Assembly: GCF_018403685.1 (NCBI RefSeq)
Contig: NZ_BOVK01000051.1
Location: 17,237 to 81,236 of the forward strand
Source: Xylanibacillus composti
GTDB taxonomy: Bacteria > Bacillota > Bacilli > Paenibacillales > K13
Reading direction: 5' to 3'
DNA: 64,000 nt
Position numbers and translations under genes: made by a program. This document shows positions 1 to 9,138 of the stretch, one piece after another; positions within the stretch are counted from its first letter, which is position 1, and every line of letters begins with the position of its first letter. Under the pieces are notes generated by a model. It saw only the letters and a program-made list of their open reading frames with translations, ran no database searches and had not been told where the DNA came from.

Positions 1-610
1 TCGCGGCCATTGCGGCCAAATAAATAATCGTTCCCCAGCCGGCCTCCCGCCAAATAACCTGAAGAATATAGACCGGCCGGAACCAATCTGTGCTCATCAA
101 GAAATTGATTTTATTGAAGCCGAAATACGCAATCAGATCATTGATGATCCCGCCATCCTGTGTCAGCATGACGAAGCTGATCGATACGACGATAACCCAG
201 GACATGAAATGCGGAATGTAGACGATCGACTGGATCGTGCGCTTGAACCATTCCTTCCGCAGCTCATTCAGCATCAACGCCAAGATGATCGGAACCGGAA
301 AGTAAAATAGGATGTTGTACAGGAACAGCACCAAGGTGTTCTTGAAGATCGTCCAAAACATAGGATCGTGGAACAAGCGCTCAAAGTGCATCCACCCTAC
401 CCATTCGCTGCCGGTTACGCCTAGATGAGGCTTGTAGTTTTGGAACGAGATGATCAGGCCGTACATCGGAATGTACTTGAACACAACGAAGTAAATCAAT
501 CCGGGAATGATCATCACATACAGCAGCTTGTTGCGCTTGAGCCGCTGCCAGCGTTCCGACCGCGTCCGTGTTTGAACCGGCGGCGCGCTTTGAACTGAAA
601 GATCGCTCAT
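1..610 (-). CDS. LplB-type sugar ABC transporter permease (3' end beyond window)
   Basis: The reading frame starts with ATG at 610 (MSDLSVQSAPPV) and stays open for 203 codons to the window edge, so the C-terminus is missing. A basic N-terminal tail (RTRSERWQRLKRNK) is followed by a hydrophobic helix (LLYVMIIPGLIYFVVFKYIP) and more membrane segments near residues 90-120 and 135-155. The phrase YIPMYGLIISFQNY is typical of the LplB/YteP permeases that import oligosaccharides from pectin-type polymers. The EAA loop that contacts the ATPase is beyond the edge. It follows the binding-protein gene ending at 719, separated by 108 bp containing a hairpin. A partner permease is expected just left of the window. 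Confidence 0.9.
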   Translation of the reverse strand, partial: MSDLSVQSAPPVQTRTRSERWQRLKRNKLLYVMIIPGLIYFVVFKYIPMYGLIISFQNYKPHLGVTGSEWVGWMHFERLFHDPMFWTIFKNTLVLFLYNILFYFPVPIILALMLNELRKEWFKRTIQSIVYIPHFMSWVIVVSISFVMLTQDGGIINDLIAYFGFNKINFLMSTDWFRPVYILQVIWREAGWGTIIYLAAMAA

Positions 611-661
611 TCGCTGTCTTCCTTTCTGCAACTGCAATAGTTTCGTCCACTCGATAGAGAA

Positions 662-687
662 GAGGCTGTTGATCGTTCAACAGCCTC
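662..687 (-). other. Intercistronic hairpin between binding protein and permease genes
   Basis: An 11-bp perfect inverted repeat (GAGGCTGTTGA / TCAACAGCCTC, 4-nt loop) lies between the lipoprotein stop at 719 and the permease start at 610. It is not followed by a proper T-tract. Such stems after binding-protein genes commonly stabilise the upstream mRNA or cause partial termination, giving more binding protein than permease. That role is inferred. Confidence 0.6.
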
Positions 688-718
688 CGTTGTTTGCTCT
701 CGCGAAAGTCTGTCTGAC

Positions 719-2281
719 TTATTTGCTGGCTTGCCATGCCGCGTTGAATTCTTCAATCATCTTGTCGCCGCCCTGGCTTCTCCAGTTGTCAACGGCCTGC
801 TGGAATCCATCCCGGTCAATATCGCCAAGGATGTATCTGAAGGTCGCGTCATTGATAAGCTCCTGCAGGCGAATGCCGCTTTCCGCATACGTAGCCGAAT
901 CCAGAGAAGCAGTTGGGTCCAGAATGAGATGCTGGTCCATCTCCAGAATCAATTGTTCCACTTTCACGCGCGGCTCCAGCTCATGATAGCCGTCGTAGCG
1001 CCCATTCGTTTCCGGCTCGCCGATAAGGCTGTCCTTATAACCCTTTACTTCGCGGGCAATGAGATCGGCCTTGTCAAGATATTCCTTCGCTCCGCCGTCG
1101 ACCACTTCATAGTGCTCGCCCTCGATGCCCCAGTACATGAGGTTCGCCAGTTCCGCTGTCATCTGCTTGTCGAAGAAACCTAGAATGTCTCTCAGCTCCT
1201 CCTCGGTTTCGATCGCGCTCTTCGGGAACATAATCAGATTGCCGTACCCTGGAATGGTCCACATGCCGAAGTCGCCGTTTGGTCCTTCAATGATTGCAGC
1301 TACGTCTAATTCCATGTCCGGGAAATTTTTCTTCGTTTCGCTGTACAGCACATTCACATCCTGCAAAGAACCGACGTACATCCCAGCCGTACCGTTATAG
1401 AACAGGTTGCGCTGGTCTTCCTTGCTCGTCACCGGGAATTCCTTGTTCATGTAACCGTTCGAATGAACCTGCTTCATCCAATCCATCGCTTCAAAGTACT
1501 CGTCGAACATAAATTCCGGCAGCAGCTGCCCGTCCTTCTCGCCCCAGTTGTTCGGCGCATTGAACCAGGAAGTCACGGTTTTGAATGCGCCGTATACGAG
1601 ATCCTCGCGATCCGCCAAGCCAATCGTATCGTTCTGGTTGTTGCCGTCCGGATCATCTTCAGTAAAGGCGCGCAGCATTTCGTAAACATCATCTACATTT
1701 TTCGGTTCCTTCAACCCCAGATTGTCCGCCCAATCCTTGCGGTAGATAATGCCTTGACGCGCCAGCGGCCGTCCCAGATACAGTGTGTAGATCTTGCCGT
1801 CAACCTTCGTGTTCTCCAATATAGAGTCCTTCAGCTTGCTCAATCCCTCGAACTCCTGCAGGTACGGTCCAATTTCCCAGAATTGGCCGTCGCGCATCGC
1901 TTCCTTGTATTGTGTGAAGGTATTCTGGTTTTTCATATACACAACTTGCGGCAAGGAATTCGTGGCGAACGCCGCATTCAGCTTCTCCTCATAGTTGCCG
2001 TCCGGCACCCATTGGAAGGTGAGCTCCGTGTTCGTCATTTCTTCAATCAGCAGCTCCAGACGATCAGAAGGGACTTCCTTCTCCTTCATGGGAAGCATGA
2101 TTTCAATTTGTACCGGATCGTTCGACGCTTCGTTTCCACCCGCGTTCGCATCGCTGCCAGTGTTCCCCGTATTCCCGTCATTCGACGCGCTGTTATTCCC
2201 ATTGCTGGCGCATCCGGCAAATACGGATAGAGTGAGTGCCATGACGCATAGAAGAATAAACCATTTTTTCTTGTTACCCAT
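719..2281 (-). CDS. Extracellular solute-binding lipoprotein (LplA-like)
   Basis: A 520-residue family-1 solute-binding protein for an oligosaccharide ABC importer, acting on the outer face of the membrane. The N-terminus is a lipoprotein signal (MGNKKKWFILL... V-F-A-G-C) with the lipidated cysteine at residue 24, followed by an Asn/Gly/Ser-rich linker of about 30 residues. The ATG has GGAGG upstream (TTGGAGGTCGAACA). The core is closely related to the protein at 2559-4067 (shared LGRPLARQG-I/V-YR and QADW-like stretches), so the two are paralogues from a local duplication. A cre-like box lies just upstream at 2301. The substrate is probably a pectin or rhamnogalacturonan fragment, judged only from the neighbouring hydrolase and uronate genes. 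Confidence 0.92.
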   Translation of the reverse strand: MGNKKKWFILLCVMALTLSVFAGCASNGNNSASNDGNTGNTGSDANAGGNEASNDPVQIEIMLPMKEKEVPSDRLELLIEEMTNTELTFQWVPDGNYEEKLNAAFATNSLPQVVYMKNQNTFTQYKEAMRDGQFWEIGPYLQEFEGLSKLKDSILENTKVDGKIYTLYLGRPLARQGIIYRKDWADNLGLKEPKNVDDVYEMLRAFTEDDPDGNNQNDTIGLADREDLVYGAFKTVTSWFNAPNNWGEKDGQLLPEFMFDEYFEAMDWMKQVHSNGYMNKEFPVTSKEDQRNLFYNGTAGMYVGSLQDVNVLYSETKKNFPDMELDVAAIIEGPNGDFGMWTIPGYGNLIMFPKSAIETEEELRDILGFFDKQMTAELANLMYWGIEGEHYEVVDGGAKEYLDKADLIAREVKGYKDSLIGEPETNGRYDGYHELEPRVKVEQLILEMDQHLILDPTASLDSATYAESGIRLQELINDATFRYILGDIDRDGFQQAVDNWRSQGGDKMIEEFNAAWQASK

Positions 2282-2300
2282 TGTTCGACCTCCAATTTTA

Positions 2301-2314
2301 TGATATCGCTTTCA
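2301..2314. promoter_or_regulatory. cre-like box upstream of the binding-protein gene
   Basis: TGATATCGCTTTCA, read on the minus strand as TGAAAGCGATATCA, fits the CcpA cre consensus (TGAAAnCGnTnnCA). It lies 20-33 nt upstream of the start at 2281, a position expected for a transcription roadblock or promoter occlusion by CcpA. This implies glucose repression of the importer. Confidence 0.6.
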
Positions 2315-2491
2315 CAGCCATCATAAGGGGGAGCCGAACGTTACGTACATAATCCTGAACTCACCTGGATTGGCAGCAAACCAGGCCGCATAAGGATTTC
2401 CCGACATCCTTCGTCATGAATCTGACCTAATGATTATGGTCTTTATATTCGATTCTTCGAATCCGCAGATGAATCCCGGCTGTTGCGCCAA

Positions 2492-2530
2492 CAAAAAAAT
2501 GCCCTCTAGTCTTCGCAGACTTAGAGGGCA
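2492..2530 (-). terminator. Rho-independent terminator after the second binding-protein gene
   Basis: The arms TGCCCTCTA-GTCT and AGAC-TTAGAGGGCA form a long stem with a TCGC loop; on the minus strand it is followed by a run of seven T. It lies 29 bp past the stop at 2559, so the downstream lipoprotein gene at 719-2281 probably has its own promoter. Confidence 0.85.
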
Positions 2531-2558
2531 GAAAGATGCCACTTTCAACTAGCGACAT

Positions 2559-4067
2559 TCATTTGTACTTGTGCATGCGATAAGCCCGGTTGTATTCCTG
2601 CATGACCTGCTCGCCTCCTTGCTCTAGCCATGCCTGGATGGCGGCATCGAACCCAGCGGCATCAATCTCGCCCAATATATATTCATACGTGGCGTTGGTG
2701 ATAATCTCTTGAAGGAGCGTCCCCTTCTCTACATCCGTCGGCGAATAGAGCGGATTAGTCGGATCATGGATCAGGAATTGTTCATTCTCATGAATCAGCG
2801 CTTCCGCCTTGACCGCAGCAGGCACGGTACGGCTCGCCTCGTAACGTCCGTTCGTCTCCGGCTCGCCTATCAGCAGACCGCGATAATTGCGAACCTCCTG
2901 ATCGATCAAATCGTGATCCTCGATCTCCTTCGCCTTGCCATTCTCCACCGTATAATGTCTGTTCTCGATCCCCCAGAACATCAAGTTGGCAATCTTCGGC
3001 GTCATGGTCGCATCGTAAAAGGTTAAAATACGCCGCAGCTCTTCCTCAGACCGCACCGATTCCTTGGGGAACAGAAGAACATTCCCGTAGCCGGGAATCG
3101 ACCATATGCCGTACCCGCCGTCAGGTCCGGCTATCAGGTTCTGCACATCCAGCAACGCATTCGTGTCATGCCGGGCTAGCTCCTGTTGCAGCCGCTGCAC
3201 ATCCTCCAATGAACCGATGTACACGCCGGCCTTGCCCTGCACGAATAAATCCCATTGGTTGTCCTTGCTCGTCAGCGGGAAATCGGCATTCATGTACCCG
3301 TTCTGCACGAGCATACGGAAATAGTCCATCGTCTCCCGATAGGCCGGAAACATGAACTCGGGCAGCAGCCTGCCGTCCTGCATGCCCCAATAATTCGGCG
3401 TTCCGAAATACGAAGCGACCGTCTTGAACGCGCCGTAGACCAGATCGTTCCGATCACTGAGACCAATGGTGTCCGCCAGCCCGTTGCCGTCCGGGTCCTC
3501 CTCTGTAAATTGCCGCAGCATTTCATACAGCTCATCGACATTGCCTGGCGCATCCAAACCAAGTCTGTCCGCCCAGTCCTGACGATAGATAACACCTTGC
3601 CGGGCTAGCGGACGGCCCAGATACAGCGCATAAATCTTGCCATTCACTTCCGTATTGGCCAGAATGCCGGGCTTTAGCTTGCCGAGATGCTCGTACTCGT
3701 GCAGATAAGGCCCGATTTCCCAAAAGTGCTCCTCGTAAATCAATTCCTTGATGTGCTGAAAGGTCGATTGGTTTTTCAGGTAGACGACTTGCGGAAGCGT
3801 TCGCGTAGAGAAGGAGCTGTTCAGCTTGTCGACATAAGCCTCAATCGGCACCCAGGTAATATCCAGATCTGTCTCTGTCTCCTCCTCAATCAGCGACAAG
3901 AGCATGTCAGAAGGAGGCTCCCGGGTGAACAAATTGGCCATGATGCTGATCGTTGCCCGATCAGCTGTTCCGCCAGCCCGCGGATCCGGAACGTCCGCGC
4001 GGCTGCAGGCGGCAGCACTCCATACAAGCAAGATGCAAATCAGCGCAATCAACGGCCTTCTGTACAT
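2559..4067 (-). CDS. Second extracellular solute-binding lipoprotein (LplA-like paralogue)
   Basis: A family-1 solute-binding lipoprotein paralogous to the product of 719-2281. Two starts are possible: ATG at 4085 (MEGGPLMYRRP) and ATG at 4067 (MYRRPLIALI). I prefer 4067 because it gives a normal lipoprotein signal with the lipobox S-A-A-A-C at residue 21 and has AAGGGGGA at good distance; 4085 also has a usable AAAGGGAG. The gene follows the YesS-like regulator stop (4097) by only 11-29 bp, so regulator and lipoprotein are probably co-transcribed, while a strong terminator follows. That pairing suggests it may present ligand to the regulator's sensor domain as well as, or instead of, feeding a permease. 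This role is inferred. Confidence 0.9.
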   Translation of the reverse strand: MYRRPLIALICILLVWSAAACSRADVPDPRAGGTADRATISIMANLFTREPPSDMLLSLIEEETETDLDITWVPIEAYVDKLNSSFSTRTLPQVVYLKNQSTFQHIKELIYEEHFWEIGPYLHEYEHLGKLKPGILANTEVNGKIYALYLGRPLARQGVIYRQDWADRLGLDAPGNVDELYEMLRQFTEEDPDGNGLADTIGLSDRNDLVYGAFKTVASYFGTPNYWGMQDGRLLPEFMFPAYRETMDYFRMLVQNGYMNADFPLTSKDNQWDLFVQGKAGVYIGSLEDVQRLQQELARHDTNALLDVQNLIAGPDGGYGIWSIPGYGNVLLFPKESVRSEEELRRILTFYDATMTPKIANLMFWGIENRHYTVENGKAKEIEDHDLIDQEVRNYRGLLIGEPETNGRYEASRTVPAAVKAEALIHENEQFLIHDPTNPLYSPTDVEKGTLLQEIITNATYEYILGEIDAAGFDAAIQAWLEQGGEQVMQEYNRAYRMHKYK

Positions 4068-4096
4068 GAGCGGTCCCCCTTCCATTCGTTCTCCCT

Positions 4097-6397
4097 TTAT
4101 ACGGATTCCTTGTACTTCTCACGATATAGGCCTGGCGTCATTCCTTCCAGCTTCCGGAAAGAACGGATGAAATTTTGCGGATTATTGTATTTGAGCTTCT
4201 CCGCGATTTCCCGGATCGTCATATTGGTCTCTATCAGCCAACTCTTGGCCATCGCCAATCGGTAATTGGTCAAGTATTCGCTGAAGGTTAAACCTGTTTC
4301 CTTCTTGAAGACGCTGCTTAAGTAATTGGCATTATAGTGCAGCTTGGAGGCGCATTCCTCGAGCGTGATCTCTGTGTCATAGTACTGCTGAATCATGTCG
4401 ATGATTTGCTCGGAGATCGTATGATACTGGGAATCGCGCCGATCGCTGAATACCTGCAGCAGCGGAAGGATCACCTTGTCCTTGAACCATTCTTCGATCT
4501 CTTCCCGCATATGAAGCGACAGCAGCTCCTCATAGAACGAGCTGCCATACGCCCCCGTCTGCTCATAGCTGATCCCTGCCTCCTGCTGGGTGACCAGCAG
4601 CTTGTTCAGCAAGCGCATGATGGACACCTGGTACTCCTGCGGAGAACGCGCACGCTCGAACGCTTTATCCATCCAAACCCGCAGCTGCTTGAGCGCTTCA
4701 TCCCTGTCGGCGATCTTGATCGCATCAACCAATTCCAGCTCGGCCTGCGCAGGGTAGTAGTAGAGCATCGAATGCTTGCCGGCATTCAGATTGCGGAACG
4801 GAATGATCACGCCTTTGCCCAGCAGCATGCGATGCTTCAGCGCTTCCATTCCTTCCTGATAGGCACGCGGCGCCTTCTTCACGGCATGAAACGGCAGGCT
4901 GATGCCTATGCTGACAGATAAGCCCAAGTATTCCTGGATGTGCGCTTGCAGCTGCTCCGTTACCTGGTATACATAATCATTCATCCACCCGTCCGCGTCT
5001 TTCTCCGTACCCAGCAGAAGCACCAGCGTATGATCCAGCCACACGGTAGGCAGGCGCTGCTCGTTCGGCACAGTCTCCTCCACGATATTGGATACCGCGA
5101 ATGCAAGCAGCTCCATGTCCGCCAGATCGTAGCGCGTGTTCTCCAGCGTATCGATCTGCAGCGTCAGCACCGACATGGTTCTCCAAGAGGTCGCCGCCCG
5201 GTCAAGACCGAAGTAGGCCAAACGCTCTGTCAGCTCCCCTGCCCGAATGGCGCCGGTGAACAGGCGGTTCAGAAACAGCGTGCGGATTTGCTGCGTATGG
5301 TCCTTGATCTCGGACTCCATGCGCGAATGCGAGGAGAACAGCGTGCGGATATGCTCCTCGATGATCTGCAGCTCATTTTTGGACTTGCGGGTTTCCTCGC
5401 TGCCGTTCTCCGTTATAAATTGCAGCAGCTTGTGCACAGGCGAATATAAGCGCTTGCTGGACAGCCAGACAAAGCAGACCGAAACCGCAATGATAATCAT
5501 GCTGATCGCAAAGGTAAAGAGACCAATCTCCTTCGATTCACGCGTCAGTTCGTCAATGGACACGACGGACAAGTACGTCCAATGATTGAATTCAGACTGG
5601 TAATAGGTCACCGTGTACGGATGGTTCTCATACAGCACGCGGTACTGGCCCGACTCCCCTGCCCATTCTGCATGATCACGGAAATAGCCGGTATCGCGCA
5701 GGGACTTGCCTATCCACACAGGATCGCTGTGGGCGATAATGCGGTTCGACGCATCCGCGATCATGACTTCCTTGCTCTCTTCCGCCTGAATGAGCGCTGC
5801 AATGGCGCAGGCCGGTATATTCGCAAATGCAAGCGCTTTCTTATTTGCTTTGCGAACAGGGAGCTTTTTGACCAAGCTGACGGTATACGCACAGTTCGAA
5901 TTTGAGATTTTATCCCGGAACTGTTGATTGTCCAGCAGCACCCAGGCGGAGCTTTGCTCTAATGCAAAAAACGCCGCGAACTGCTGGTGGTCCGCGTGCT
6001 CATCCATTCGGTACAGGCCCGAGTTTTTGATCAGCCAGTTTTGCTCGGCATTCAGCAGAACCACATCTTCCACCTTCGTATCGAACGCCTGCAAGTGGCT
6101 AATTTCCTTGCGCAAATCATTGTAAATTCTGAAATCGCTTGCACGTAGAGGCGTGCGCAAAACGTCCGCCATGATTGTGGAATCGACCAAGTTCGTCAGC
6201 GTATGATTGACCGTCATGAGGATTTGCTCAATGTTCGAATTGACTTGTTTGATAAATTGCATTTCTCCGACGTTCACCTGCTTTTGCACTTGGCTCGACG
6301 AACGGATGTAGGAGAAAGTGCCCACGAAGACAACCGGGAGGATGCTGATCAAACAGCCGAATACGATCATTTTTGTCAACAAGCTTCTGCTCTGCAA
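4097..6397 (-). CDS. YesS-like membrane-bound AraC family transcriptional regulator
   Basis: About 766 residues. A membrane segment near residues 10-32 and another around 295-318 (FTFAISMIIIAVSVCFVW) flank an extracellular sensor region; a cytoplasmic linker follows, and the last ~100 residues are an AraC double helix-turn-helix (EEITLEECASKLHYNANYL-like first helix pair, then TIREIAEKLKYNNPQNF). This is the layout of B. subtilis YesS, which activates rhamnogalacturonan genes. The frame opens at a GTG at 6421, but AAAGGGGGA sits 8 nt before an in-frame TTG at 6397, which I take as the start. It lies between the GH105 gene (126 bp upstream) and a binding lipoprotein (about 11-29 bp downstream). 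It probably activates the surrounding pectin-oligosaccharide genes. Confidence 0.9.
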   Translation of the reverse strand: MQSRSLLTKMIVFGCLISILPVVFVGTFSYIRSSSQVQKQVNVGEMQFIKQVNSNIEQILMTVNHTLTNLVDSTIMADVLRTPLRASDFRIYNDLRKEISHLQAFDTKVEDVVLLNAEQNWLIKNSGLYRMDEHADHQQFAAFFALEQSSAWVLLDNQQFRDKISNSNCAYTVSLVKKLPVRKANKKALAFANIPACAIAALIQAEESKEVMIADASNRIIAHSDPVWIGKSLRDTGYFRDHAEWAGESGQYRVLYENHPYTVTYYQSEFNHWTYLSVVSIDELTRESKEIGLFTFAISMIIIAVSVCFVWLSSKRLYSPVHKLLQFITENGSEETRKSKNELQIIEEHIRTLFSSHSRMESEIKDHTQQIRTLFLNRLFTGAIRAGELTERLAYFGLDRAATSWRTMSVLTLQIDTLENTRYDLADMELLAFAVSNIVEETVPNEQRLPTVWLDHTLVLLLGTEKDADGWMNDYVYQVTEQLQAHIQEYLGLSVSIGISLPFHAVKKAPRAYQEGMEALKHRMLLGKGVIIPFRNLNAGKHSMLYYYPAQAELELVDAIKIADRDEALKQLRVWMDKAFERARSPQEYQVSIMRLLNKLLVTQQEAGISYEQTGAYGSSFYEELLSLHMREEIEEWFKDKVILPLLQVFSDRRDSQYHTISEQIIDMIQQYYDTEITLEECASKLHYNANYLSSVFKKETGLTFSEYLTNYRLAMAKSWLIETNMTIREIAEKLKYNNPQNFIRSFRKLEGMTPGLYREKYKESV

Positions 6398-6547
6398 ATG
6401 ACCATCCCCCTTTAGCCTCACAGACTTGCTTTCTCCATTATATTACCATGATTATACACATTGTTGCGCTCTTCTTTTTCTAATTTCGCATCGATTCATC
6501 AGGTTGCGATTGCCTGACGACCGCAGTCGATGCGCCTGCATCGGCTC

Positions 6548-7687
6548 CTAGTCAAGCTGCTGCTCCAGCTTCTCCATTTCCACACACGCCAGCACGAAAG
6601 CGCCTACGCCATGAAGGTCGTTCTCGCTTCGCGGTCTTGCGACATAGTGGGCATAGTCGCCAACCCCTGTGCCAATACAAATGTCGGGCATGATGAGCCG
6701 GCCTGCGGCATCCCGGTACAGCTTGTCGAGCAGACCGCTGAAGCCCTTTCGGGCGTATCCCGCCATACCATGATCCAGGAACCCCTGCCGAATGCCCTTG
6801 GCCAGCGTGTAGACGAACAGGCTGGAACACGAGGTTTCCAGCCAATTGTCCGGACGGTCGCCCTTGTCAACCACCTGATGCCAAAGGCCGGTGTGCGCAT
6901 CCTGATAAGGGACAACCGCCTTCGCCAGCTCCTGCACTTCCTGTATAAGGGCGGGACGAGCTTGATGGCCTTCCGGAAGCAGGTCAAGGAAATCGAGCAG
7001 CGCCAGCCCGATCCAACCGATCGCCCGTCCCCAAAATTCCGGCGCCCGGCCAGTATGCGGCTCAGCCCAAGGCATGCTTCGGCTCTCATCCCAGGCGTGA
7101 TAATACAAGCCTGTCTGTTCGTCCTTCGTGTGCTTGCGCATGAGGCGCTCCTGCTCCAATACCATCTCATAGAGGGCAGGGTCGTTATACTGCTTGGCAT
7201 AGGACATAGCGAAAGCGCCGCCCATATACAAGCCGTCCAGCCACATCTGATACGGATATTTATCCTTGTGCCAGAAGCCGCCCTCCGAGGTGCGATTGAA
7301 CGTCGGGAACAGGGCCAGCAGCTTTTCCGCCGCCCGCTTGTAGCGCGGGTCCGCGAACTCCCGATCCAGCACGAACAGCAGCAGACCGGCTTGAATCGAA
7401 TCCAGCTCGCTCTTCTCGCAGATGACATTCCCCTGCGGATCGACCAAGCTGTCCACGTAACCCTTGATGTAAGCGAGAAATTCCTTATCCCCCGTTTGCT
7501 CCCATATACGCTGCATGCTGAACAAAAATACGCCTTGGTGATAATGCCATTTGCCGGCTGGCGGAAGCTGCTCTGCTTGATAAGTCGCCATCAGCGCCCG
7601 GCATGCCTCCATCCCCCATTCCAGCGGGGACAGCCCTTCGACCTGCTGGCCCTGCACCGGTGAAGCCGGCTTCTGATCCGTATTCAT
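6548..7687 (-). CDS. GH105 unsaturated rhamnogalacturonyl/uronyl hydrolase (YteR-like)
   Basis: 379 residues, the usual length for GH105. It has no signal peptide, so it acts in the cytoplasm on imported oligosaccharides made by polysaccharide lyases, removing the 4,5-unsaturated uronic acid from the non-reducing end by hydrating the double bond. Recognisable pieces are YPYQMWLDGLYMG (Asp151), ELDSIQAG (Asp96), RAPEFWGRAIGWIGLALLD and WLETSCSSLFVYTLAKG. The two aspartates correspond to the catalytic pair described for B. subtilis YteR (assigned from memory of the family). It lies downstream of uxaC with a 165-bp gap and upstream of the regulator, consistent with one pectin/RG-I utilisation unit. 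Confidence 0.92.
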   Translation of the reverse strand: MNTDQKPASPVQGQQVEGLSPLEWGMEACRALMATYQAEQLPPAGKWHYHQGVFLFSMQRIWEQTGDKEFLAYIKGYVDSLVDPQGNVICEKSELDSIQAGLLLFVLDREFADPRYKRAAEKLLALFPTFNRTSEGGFWHKDKYPYQMWLDGLYMGGAFAMSYAKQYNDPALYEMVLEQERLMRKHTKDEQTGLYYHAWDESRSMPWAEPHTGRAPEFWGRAIGWIGLALLDFLDLLPEGHQARPALIQEVQELAKAVVPYQDAHTGLWHQVVDKGDRPDNWLETSCSSLFVYTLAKGIRQGFLDHGMAGYARKGFSGLLDKLYRDAAGRLIMPDICIGTGVGDYAHYVARPRSENDLHGVGAFVLACVEMEKLEQQLD

Positions 7688-7852
7688 CCTTCTTCCTCCC
7701 CTTGTAAAAGCTCTATAGCCCGAACCGGTATTCGTTGTATCGCATTGCCCGGCAGTTGTCTAATCTTTTTCCTTTCAGATCATACAGCTATTACGAAATT
7801 CCGCATCGTCCACGAGTTTCAGCAAACTTATACCGCGAGGGGGGCCCTGCCC

Positions 7853-9121
7853 TTAAGAAGGAACCTCGACCATGTCCTCGCGGCCGACGAAGCGCCAGAA
7901 ATTGTTGCGGAACAGGTCACTGACATCGCGCTCGATTTCCTGCCGCTCGATCGTCCAGCCTGTATCCAGCAGATCGCTGTACTTGTCAATCAGCACTTCC
8001 GCGATAATCGCCTTGGAATGCTTCCACTTGTAGATCAGTTGATCCAGCACCCGCGCGTCGGAATGCTGCGGCACCATGCTCAACCCAACCAGCTCCGTGC
8101 GCATGCGGGTCATCTCCTCAATGATGACCGGGTTGTTCATAAACCACCAGCAGCCGAAGATCATCAGATTGCGGAATTTGCGCGCCAGCACACAGAGCTC
8201 GTGCTGATTTTCCCGCGCCAGCATCGTCACGATAAATTTGTTGTCCGGGTAATGGGCAAGCAAGTGCTCAAGCGGCTCCAAGCTCGCCTTCGCCACGAAA
8301 TCGCCTGCGTCGCCCAGCGCCGGATGAACTCGCTTCTTGACGCCGATCATCATGGCGAACGGAAGGCTTCTCTTCTTCGAGAGCGGCAGGATGCAGTCTC
8401 GCAAAATCCGGCCGCGATCCGACTCCTCCGGAAATGCAAACGCAGGCGGAAGAGAAACGGCCATGTACAACGGCTTCATGCGGGCAATCCAATCGGACAG
8501 GAAGCGCTTCACCTCCTGAATCGATTGCTCCGTCCATGAGTCTTCCACTGCATAGCCCCACTCTCTGAGCCGATGCTTGGTGTCCGCATACTCATTCAGC
8601 AGCGGATCCAGCCGCAGCACTGCATGGAAACGGCCGTCAGTCTGCTCGCCATCCAGCCAGCGGGTCCGCTCGCGATCATCGAAGGGATCGTTCGTCATGA
8701 CGACATGATCCACATTCGCCAGCTCCAGCACTTGATCCACTTGGCCGAATGCGTCCTGCCGGGCAAACGCCTCCCGAAAGGCTTGCAAATCTCTGGACGC
8801 GGTATCCAGACCGAAGCCTTGCAGGGTCGTCAACACGCCTCTGCATGCTTCACTGATCGGCGAGTGCTCGATAAACAGCTTGTTCCAGATGAGCTCCGCC
8901 TGCTCCTGCTTGCCGAGCTTCCAGAACTCCTCCACCGGGATGTCCGTCCAACGCATAACCTCAGCCACCAGATAGTGGTACGTCAACAGCTCATCCACTC
9001 CCCACAGCAGCAAATCGCCGAATTGAGGCGGGTACAAGTGAGTGTGCATATCCGTTACCTTTTGCCTCGCTACAATGTCTCTGACCGCTACGGCCAGCTC
9101 TTCCCGCGATTGAATGCCCAT
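7853..9121 (-). CDS. uxaC: Uronate isomerase, BH0493-type
   Basis: A 422-residue amidohydrolase-fold enzyme that interconverts D-galacturonate and D-tagaturonate (and glucuronate and fructuronate). It begins MGIQSREELAVAVRDIV and carries the metal-binding H-x-H in DMHTHLYPP at residues 24-28, then WWFMNNP and a late FWRFVGREDMV. The whole sequence follows the divergent Bacillus-type isomerase represented by B. halodurans BH0493 rather than the E. coli type. The frame opens at an ATG (9142) overlapping the uxaE stop, but GGGAGG is well spaced only for the ATG at 9121. It is co-directional with uxaE, 17 bp downstream of it, so the two are surely co-transcribed. Confidence 0.93.
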   Translation of the reverse strand: MGIQSREELAVAVRDIVARQKVTDMHTHLYPPQFGDLLLWGVDELLTYHYLVAEVMRWTDIPVEEFWKLGKQEQAELIWNKLFIEHSPISEACRGVLTTLQGFGLDTASRDLQAFREAFARQDAFGQVDQVLELANVDHVVMTNDPFDDRERTRWLDGEQTDGRFHAVLRLDPLLNEYADTKHRLREWGYAVEDSWTEQSIQEVKRFLSDWIARMKPLYMAVSLPPAFAFPEESDRGRILRDCILPLSKKRSLPFAMMIGVKKRVHPALGDAGDFVAKASLEPLEHLLAHYPDNKFIVTMLARENQHELCVLARKFRNLMIFGCWWFMNNPVIIEEMTRMRTELVGLSMVPQHSDARVLDQLIYKWKHSKAIIAEVLIDKYSDLLDTGWTIERQEIERDVSDLFRNNFWRFVGREDMVEVPS

Positions 9122-9138
9122 GCCATGTTCCTCCCTCG

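Noticed and set aside
6530..7663. 377-codon frame antisense to the GH105 gene
   Set aside because: Shadow of a G/C-rich coding strand; the GH105 reading has all family motifs.
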